NCBI RefSeq assembly: GCF_000247815.1
Contig: NC_021677.1
Location: 8,264,382 to 8,328,381, forward strand
Direction: 5' to 3'
DNA from: Ficedula albicollis
Lineage: Eukaryota; Chordata; Aves; Passeriformes; Muscicapidae
Length of the DNA stretch: 64,000 nucleotides
A program made the translations under genes and the position numbers. The notes below the pieces were generated by a model. That model saw only the letters and a program-made list of their open reading frames with translations, did not search any database and was not told where the DNA came from. Of the stretch, positions 57,216-64,000 are shown in pieces; the first letter of the stretch is position 1; each line of letters begins with the position of its first letter.

Positions 57216-57784
57216 TAACAGTCAATAGATTAGCTAAATATTAAATTGGGCAAGCATGTGATGTGACGTGGTCGAGTTAACATTCCCAGACTCTGCCATT
57301 AATCCATGCTTTGTGCATTTCCCGAGTGTAAAGGCCCCTTAGATCCACAGTTTAAACTTTATAGCACTGTGACTAATAAACAATACAATTGTGAGAATTT
57401 TTAAATCATTGTGTACCCCAAGAAACTCCACAAGCCTTCATGAAAAAAAAAAAATCTAGGTTTCTAGTAGTAAGTAGAAGAGAGACAGAAGGTGGGTTGG
57501 GTCACTTCTTGATGACCCTGTAAGTCCCTATATTCCATGAAATTTCATCGCTGGTAGCCCAGGGAATAAAACCTTTTGCAAGAACTTGCATGTTTCAGCA
57601 AAGGTCAGTGAAGAGTAAGTAAAAAAAAAACCACTTTATTTTACAGATTGGGAAACTGAGGGAGGGGATGAAGTCAGCTCATGTACGTATGTGGAAGTAG
57701 CTGAGTTGAGCCTTTGCCACTCCAGGCTTTCCTCTGGAAAGAAATTGATCTATTCACCTAATCAGTTAGGGGGAATGGCTGTAG

Positions 57785-58156
57785 ATGACAGAAGGTGGGT
57801 TTAGACGGGATGTTGCAAATAAATTCTTCCCTGGGAGGGTGGTGAGGCCCTGGTACAGGTTGCCCAGAGAAGCTGTGGCTGCCCCATCCCTGGAGGTGTT
57901 CCAGGCCAGGTTGGAGCAACCTGGGATAGTGGAAAGTGCCCTTGCCCGTGGCTGGGGGTCGAGCTGGATGAGCTTTAAAGTCCCTTCCAGCCCAAACGAT
58001 TCCAGAATTCAATTATTTTGTGTATTACTTCCACTCCAAGGCAACCTGGGATAGTGGAAAGTGCCCTTGCCCGTGGCTGGGGGTCGAGCTTTAAAGTCCC
58101 TTCCAGCCCAAACCATTCCAGAATTCAATTACTTTGTGTATTACTTCCACTCCAAC
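57785..58156 (+). mobile_element. CR1 LINE 3' fragment with duplicated 3' end
   Basis: The CR1 body runs from gacagaaggtgggtttagac through ttgcccagagaagctgtggc to ccaaacgattccagaattca. The last 125 bp (57916-58040), including about 30 bp of non-CR1 flank, is repeated at 58041-58156 with a 9-base deletion (ctggatgag). Confidence 0.9.
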
Positions 58157-60349
58157 TCATCACTGCTCTGAAGTGTACTGTATATTTTCAACTTGTGATT
58201 TAGATGCATCAATAGTTGCATCAACTGCCCACCCCTTTGTTTTGCTGGCATTTACTGGAATTCAGAGTGGCCCAATAAAGGCATTTTTTAATGTCTCCCA
58301 ACATGGAATGCCAGCAATCTGTGCAGAGAAAATGGGAACCCTCAAATTAGTAAGGAGATTAAATAGTGCTCTGGATAAAAATAGTATTTTAATTTAAATG
58401 TCATTTTACACCGTAGCCTGGAGTCCTGGCCAGGTTAATGAGGGTTGCCAGTAACCACTATAGGAAATAGGATTGGGTAAGAAAGTAAAAACAATTATAC
58501 AATCTTTGGGAAAGGAAAAGGAAGAACAGATGACAACAGAAGCTGAATATGTACAAATGTGTTTCTGACGTGCTAAGCACATTTGGGCTGGATCTGCCCA
58601 TTGCTGTGCCCACTGACCCATGGCAGCAATTTGGGTGGCGTCACACTCCTGTCCCTTTACTTCCCTGGCCCAAGGGACTAAGAGGGAAGGCTGTCAGCTC
58701 CCCAAAATAGTTCCCTGTGAGGATGTCAGGAAAGGAGAAAGGTGTTTTCTCTGTTTCCTTTGGCAGGTGGATCTGGGAGGCTCATGGACATGGAGTGTGC
58801 ATGGACAGGAACTGGGGTGTTGTGGGTGGGTGCTGGTGACTTCTATCTGTTTAGGAGACACAAGGTGAGGAAAGTCCTGCAGCTCTGTTCAGGGGGAAGT
58901 TGTGAAACTGGAAGTGAAAGGCATGGGGCTGGAGGGATTTTGTGAAGTTGGAAGTACCGAGATGTTGAAGGACTGTGCTGAAATCCTGTGGTGTGAAGGT
59001 GCACTGAAAGAGCTCCTCACCCCAGAGCTCCATGTTGAGGGCAGCACAAGCAGGGTTTGGGCATCTGGAACTGCTGAGGTGGGAAGGTTGTATGAAACAG
59101 TAGGGACTCCTTAAGGTGCTGAACTGTGCTGGGAGAGGCTGTGAGTCAGAAAAGGACCCACTGTGGTGACGGGTCTGTGACAGCTGGGCAGGGACAGGAG
59201 GGAATGAGAAGTGCTGAGGGAGGTTGTGAAACCTCCAGCAAAAATATTACGGGAGAGGACTTAAAATTTCTGTACCTGAGCAGCACTAAAACCTCATCTT
59301 CAGGGGATGTGAAACCAGAGCATCTCAGGGCCTCGAGCAGGACACAACACCAGTCAAGGTTTGTATGGACAGCTCTTGCAAGAATGGCTGAGGAAGGGAG
59401 AAATAGTAAAAAAAATAGTGTTTCCATGACAGTGCAAAGAGGGGAGGGGGAAGTGGTTCAAATCTGAATGATCATACCCACACAGAGGAGGTATTTCCCC
59501 CATGAGTGATTGGCTGCCCGGAGGGTCACGCTGGAAACACCATGGCTTTTTAAACAGTGGCTGCCCAGCCCAGCGCTGCAGGATAACACAAGGACTCAAG
59601 CTGCACCCTATGTCACACAGTCTAGGGGACAATATTGCTGGGCACAGGCGCTGAAATTTCCAGGAACACAAAAAAGGTGAGAAATTCTGAGACCGGTCTT
59701 TGCATTCTGATGGTTTCTGTCAGGCTTTGGGGAAGGGAGGAGAAACAAAAACAGTGGAGGAAGAAAGATCAAAAATTTACTTCCTTTGCTGGACAGAAAT
59801 TTCTTTAGATCAGGAATTGATAATAATTTTCAATATAAAGAAAGCTTAATTCCAGGGACTCTTCCTTGTACAAGTGCTCTTGAACTGCTCTAAATGCATC
59901 TCTGTAATATAAAAAGTCATTACTCAGAGACCTGGCATTACAACAGCATAACTTTCTGTCCATGTTCTGAGACATCTTTGTGCGGTCAGGGGTGTTCTGC
60001 ATCAGGAACTACAGGCAGGGTTTGCAGGCAAAACTACAGGGAGGATGTTTAATCTCAAGGGAGAAAAAGACCACCTGGACTCAGGCTGCTGCTGTTTGAG
60101 GAGAGCTTTCCCTTATTAGTTACATAAGAAAGTAGAATTACATCTTGAATGTGTCTTGGAGATAGGAATTCAGTCTTTCCAAGGGAATATGATAGATAAA
60201 TAAATGAGAACAATGAGTGACTTTTGCAGTGTTCTTCTCCATGGTCTGCAGAAGTAAGAGAGGGATTTTGTCACTTCTATTACAGCAGAAGGCAAAACTA
60301 TTGATGTTTTGTCATTTACCCATTGCAGCCATTTCTGTTCCTAGCAGTC

Positions 60350-60684
60350 TTTATGCAGAGACAGCACCTTCCAGTGTCTAAAGGTGCTCCAAGACAGCTG
60401 GAGAGAGACTTTGGAGAAGGGCCTCGAGTGACAGGGGAATTGTTTTAAACTGGAAGATGGTGGATTTGAATTATATCTTGGGAGGAAATTCTTCCATGTG
60501 AGGGTAGTGAGGCACAGGTTGTCCAGAGGAGATATGGCTGCCGTATCCCTGCCAGTGTCCAAGGCCAGGTTGGCAGAGATTTGGAGCAACCAGGTCTATG
60601 AAAGTTGTCCCTGGCTGTGGCAGGAGGTTGGAACAAGATGAGGTTTAAGATCCCTCCCAACCCAATCATTCCATGCTTCTATGA
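60350..60684 (+). mobile_element. CR1 LINE 3' fragment
   Basis: In plus orientation it begins with agctggagagagactttgga and gaagggcctcgagtgacagg and continues through tcttccatgtgagggtagtg and tgtggcaggaggttggaaca. It ends in atcattccatgcttctatga. Confidence 0.9.
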
Positions 60685-61114
60685 CATGATCAATGGCACA
60701 AAGCCATCTAACATTAGAAAATAAACACCTGTCATTTCCTGAATCCCCAGTGGAGAGAGATGCATCTGTGGAGGCTGCAGTGGGCTGAGACAGAGCTTAG
60801 GTGACACTCAAATGTTCACACCCTCTTCAGATCCAGTGGAAATTTGGTTGCACAGAAACCAGGAAACCACTTAACCACTGGGTCTTCCTGTGTTCTAGCA
60901 GCAGAAAAGCAGCGCAGAACTTGAGGCTGTTTCTGCTAGTTTCTGCAAAAATATGATCATTTTTGGCCACCCCTGGAGCAGCTTGTGAGGGAGGAACAGC
61001 CACAGGGTTGCTCTCCAGTCTTTGTGTTAGAAGTGATCAAGGTGCCATAAGAGCTGGGGATGGCATCATTCAGCTCTGCAGTGTCAGCAGTTCCCTGGTT
61101 TCAATCAACCCTAA

Positions 61115-61255
61115 AAGAAACCATAGAATCCTCAAATAATTTGGGTTGAAAGGGATCTTAAAGCCCCTCCAGTCCCACCCCCTACCATGGGCAGGGACAC
61201 CTTCCACTAGCCCAGGTTGATGCAAGCCCCATCCAACCTGGCCTTGAAATTCCCT
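61115..61255 (-). mobile_element. CR1 LINE 3' end
   Basis: In minus orientation: ccatagaatcctcaaataat, ttgggttgaaagggatctta, ccatgggcagggacacct and gcaagccccatccaacctgg. Confidence 0.92.
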
Positions 61256-61879
61256 GCACGACACACTTCTTTTCCCTCTGTCCGTGGGGTCAGTGTGCCC
61301 GGGGTGCTGGGATGGAACAGCAGTGATTCAGTCTGTCATGTTCTGGGTGCTTTTGGAAGTCTGACTCCATGTGTGCTGCTGCACCACAAAGGGAGAACAG
61401 AGGATTCATGCTGGCTACATGGTTCAGTGATTTACATCTTCCCAGAAAACCCAATTTTTTTGTTCCTCTCCTCTTTTTAACTTCTCTGCCTTCCATGTCC
61501 AAATTCACAGGTGGTTGGGGGACAGCAGAAGAGCCACTGTACTTGTTCTCATCAGACCAAAAAAATGTGTTAAACCCATTTTTTTTCACCCCCTCATGAT
61601 TTTCAATCAGATCTCAGTACCATGGGGAAGGAAACAGTGACTTAACTCAAAGGAATGGTGTGGAAAATTATCAGAGCCTCAACTCCCATGCCCTGTGAGG
61701 ATGAGATAATATGTGGTTTCTTACATGTGGTTCTTGCAGTTTCTGAGGGAGAAGCTGAGGACTCTACCAGACCAAAATCTTTATTTGTTACTGTACATGG
61801 GACCCAGGAGAATCACATCAAATGGCACTTCATTAAAACAGAAATCACTCATCAATGTGAAAAACTACCAGCTGTTCTC

Positions 61880-62165
61880 ATGAAATCACAGAATTCCAGA
61901 GTGGTTTGGGCTGGAAGGGACCTTAAATATCATCCAGTTCCAACCTACTGCAATGGGTAGGGACACCTTCCACTATCACAGTTTGCTCAAGCCTGGCTTA
62001 GGAAACCTCCAGGGATGGGGCAGCCACAGTTTCTTTAGGCAACCTGTGCCAGAGTCTCACCATCCTCCCAGGAATAACTGATTCCCAATATCCCATCTAA
62101 ACGCATGCCCTGTCTGTGTGAAGATTTTACCCTTTGCCCTGTTACTCCAGGCTCTTGGTCCCTTC
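61880..62165 (-). mobile_element. CR1 LINE 3' fragment
   Basis: In minus orientation: atcacagaattccagagtgg, tttgggctggaagggacctt, gggcagccacagtttcttta and gattcccaatatcccatcta. It ends about 120 bp before the MRGPR exon. Confidence 0.92.
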
Positions 62166-62285
62166 CAAACCATATTATTTTGAGATTCCATGAAATCAAG
62201 TTCTAGCTACAAAGCCTTGGAACGAACCAAGGAACCCCTCTAGAAAAGTCACTGTGGAGTTACCACCTCTCCCCTCTCTGCTTCC

Positions 62286-62287
62286 AG
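62286..62287 (+). other. splice acceptor of the MRGPR coding exon
   Basis: The polypyrimidine tract tcccctctctgcttccag ends in AG 16 bases before the ATG. This indicates an upstream noncoding exon, as is common for this receptor family. Confidence 0.6.
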
Positions 62288-62303
62288 GTCTGAATTGCCC
62301 ATT

Positions 62304-63260
62304 ATGAGACCCTCAACCACACCAATCCTTCCTCCAACCACAGCCATCCAGGCTCCTGGGACCAACCAGAGCAGGGCTGTGGGGCTACCAGAGCCATCCT
62401 ACACTGTCCTCAAGTTCATGGAGAGCTTCTGCCTGCTGAGTGCTGCCTGTGGGATGGTGGGGAATGGCCTGGTCCTGTGGTTCCTGGGCTTCCGCATCCG
62501 CAGGAACCACTTCACCGTCTACATACTGAACCTGGCAGCAGCCGACTTCGGGTACCTGCTGTGCATCGCCGTGGAGACCGTGCAGTACCTGATGCAGTTC
62601 AACGTGGGGGTGCAGTTTGGGATATTCCTCTTCCTGGATCTCTTCATGTACGGCACGGGCCTGTACCTGCTGACGGCCATCAGCATTGAGCGCTGCCTGT
62701 CCGTGCTGTCGCCCATCTGGTGCCGGACACACCGCCCAAAGCACCTGTCTGCCGTGGTGTCCGGCCTGCTCTGGGCCCTGTCCCTGCTCCTGAACGCTCT
62801 GGGATATGTTTTGTGCACTGTTCACCCCTCTCCCAGGGCCTGCCGACGCTTGCTCATCGCCATCGGAGCCTTGGATTTCCTCGTCTGCGCGCCCCTCATG
62901 CTGTTCTTCAGCCTCACCCTTTTCCTCCGGGTCAAGTGCAGCTCCCAGCCCTTCCAAACAGGCCGGCTCTTCATTGTCATCATGCTCACCATCCTCCTCT
63001 TCCTCATTTTTGCCGTGCCCCTCAGTGTCCTTATCTTCCTGGATTTCTTGGGCCACAAGTTCCTGTATTCCCCGGAGATTGGCTTTGTGCTGTCCTGCGT
63101 CAACAGCACCCTCAATCCCATCATTTACTTCCTGGTGGGAAGCTATAGGGATCGGAAATTCAGGCTCACCCTCAGGCTGGCATTCCAGAGGGCCTTCCAA
63201 GACTCAGCAGATGACAGAGATGAGCGGGAAACCCGGGACACGATAACCATGTCCTCCTGA
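62304..63260 (+). CDS. Mas-related G-protein-coupled receptor (MRGPR family), intact
   Basis: A single coding exon of 318 residues starts at the ATG 62304-62306. Family features are visible: an N-glycosylation site near residue 21 (NQS), GNGLVLWFLGFRIRRNHFT (TM1 and first loop), YILNLAAADFGYLLC (TM2), AISIERCLSVLSPIWCR where most rhodopsin-class receptors have DRY, PLSVLIFLDFLG (TM6 end) and NSTLNPIIYFLVGSYRDR (TM7 and helix 8). These ERCLSVLxPIWxR and NPxIYFxVGS phrases are diagnostic of MAS1/MRGPR receptors, which in mammals sense peptides and irritants on sensory neurons or mast cells. Birds have few members (MRGPRH- or MAS1-like). I do not assign the orthologue. It is the only plus-strand chemoreceptor here and lies next to the olfactory receptors. 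Confidence 0.94.
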   Translation: MRPSTTPILPPTTAIQAPGTNQSRAVGLPEPSYTVLKFMESFCLLSAACGMVGNGLVLWFLGFRIRRNHFTVYILNLAAADFGYLLCIAVETVQYLMQFNVGVQFGIFLFLDLFMYGTGLYLLTAISIERCLSVLSPIWCRTHRPKHLSAVVSGLLWALSLLLNALGYVLCTVHPSPRACRRLLIAIGALDFLVCAPLMLFFSLTLFLRVKCSSQPFQTGRLFIVIMLTILLFLIFAVPLSVLIFLDFLGHKFLYSPEIGFVLSCVNSTLNPIIYFLVGSYRDRKFRLTLRLAFQRAFQDSADDRDERETRDTITMSS

Positions 63261-64000
63261 AATCCTGTCTGGAATGTCTTGGCAGAACTGAAGAATACCA
63301 AGGTACTGGGGAAGGTTCATCTCACCTGACCCTCAGTACCTTCTTTGCAGATATTTTAGGTCATTATTTTACATCCCCATCTGTGGCACATAAGCATCTG
63401 TATTTACCCGACCTGTATTTAGGACATGTTAAAAGTTCCTGTTTCTTTACAGTGACTTTTAAATATTATTAATTTTATTGATGGAGGGCCTTGGGTGGCT
63501 GGTCAATGCAGGATTGAAGAATACTCCTCTTTCCAGAGGTGATGGAATCTAAATGTAGCTGTGTGGACAGATGCCTAAGGATGGACATCAGCCCGTGTGC
63601 AATTCCAAACCCTGGATGCCTTTTAAAAGGTGCATCTGAATTTCAAGGTACCAAACTAAAGCCTGATTTTCAACGTGTGTCCAGATGGGAGATTTTGATG
63701 CCTCTCCTGGCTTGTGAAGCTGGAAAGGTTGAAATGTCTTGGTGTCTAAATTTCATCAAAGAAATCCTGCTCAGGATAAACCCTTGTCATTCATAAACTC
63801 ATAAATTCTCAGTGTTGCTTTTCACTCAGATCTCTGAAAATGAGATTGGTACCAACAATCCTCCTGTTGGAAGCAGACATAAAATTCCTGGAAGGAGAAT
63901 CTATCCCTCTTAATCTGTCCCTCTTAATTTAAAAATCCCAAGTCTCAGCACACACACAGCCTTTGTGGCTCATGGAGCCATTCTGGGCTTCCTAATGTGA
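63261..64000. other. MRGPR 3' flank, no further gene
   Basis: This presumably starts as the receptor 3' UTR. It contains the dispersed repeat copy B at 63479-63738. No other coding feature was recognised before the window ends. Confidence 0.5.
63479..63738 (+). repeat. unidentified dispersed repeat, copy B
   Basis: It matches the reverse complement of 42741-42989 over its full length at high identity by eye. A 37-codon stretch of one frame looks alike in both copies only because the DNA is similar. Both boundaries are abrupt and no poly-A tail is present. Confidence 0.85.

Larger units (their letters stand above)
55452..62285. other. intergenic stretch, CR1-rich, no gene seen
   Basis: Almost 7 kb separates the last olfactory receptor from the MRGPR. 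Open frames are short or derived from CR1 or low-complexity DNA. The 58.6-59.7 kb part has several 70-110 codon frames without any family resemblance. Confidence 0.55.

Noticed and set aside
59126..59467. 113-codon plus-strand frame
   Set aside because: Low-complexity Gly/Glu/Ser composition, no known domain and no splice or promoter context.
62295..62303. MRGPR start three codons earlier
   Set aside because: That codon is TTG; the first ATG is at 62304 and is the conventional vertebrate start.

Overview
The window is vertebrate nuclear DNA and almost certainly avian. Three single-copy genes are split into exons with GT-AG junctions. The gene-poor right half is littered with short, 5'-truncated CR1 LINE fragments whose ends carry the typical bird 3' octamer repeats. 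CpG islands and simple repeats are GC-rich. I cannot name the species.

Left third (1-12.2 kb, minus strand): RAB3IL1, a Rab guanine-nucleotide exchange factor. Nine coding exons are secure, and a tiny candidate first coding exon lies beside a 1,046-base poly-C run in a CpG island. A gene-free interval of about 7 kb follows. It holds an avian interspersed repeat, a 0.9 kb GGAA microsatellite and a plausible BEST1 promoter. BEST1 (19.5-26.4 kb, plus strand) is complete, with nine coding exons and 759 residues. FTH1 (27.4-30.6 kb, minus strand) is complete, with four exons and 180 residues. It has a recognisable iron-responsive element in the 5' UTR and a 71-bp tandem duplication across its start codon. 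BEST1 and FTH1 converge with their poly(A) signals about 460 bp apart. The RAB3IL1-BEST1-FTH1 order matches the human 11q12 block.

Middle (31-44 kb): no protein-coding gene that I can recognise. It contains poly-C runs, a CCCGCAT heptamer array, a 0.5 kb GGGAA microsatellite, an orphan CpG island with a palindromic CRE, and CR1 fragments.

Right third (44-64 kb): three single-exon olfactory receptor genes on the minus strand (44.4, 50.5 and 54.5 kb) and one intact Mas-related GPCR on the plus strand (62.3 kb), separated by CR1-rich DNA. Inverted copies of an unidentified repeat of about 250 bp flank this chemoreceptor block.

I found no RNA genes, CRISPR arrays or intact retroviral elements. 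The points most worth checking are the FTH1 start-codon duplication, the four long poly-C runs confined to CpG islands (likely assembly artefacts hiding real promoter sequence), the lost ancestral start codon of one olfactory receptor, the inverted repeat pair and the orphan CpG island. I see no convincing new multi-gene system.
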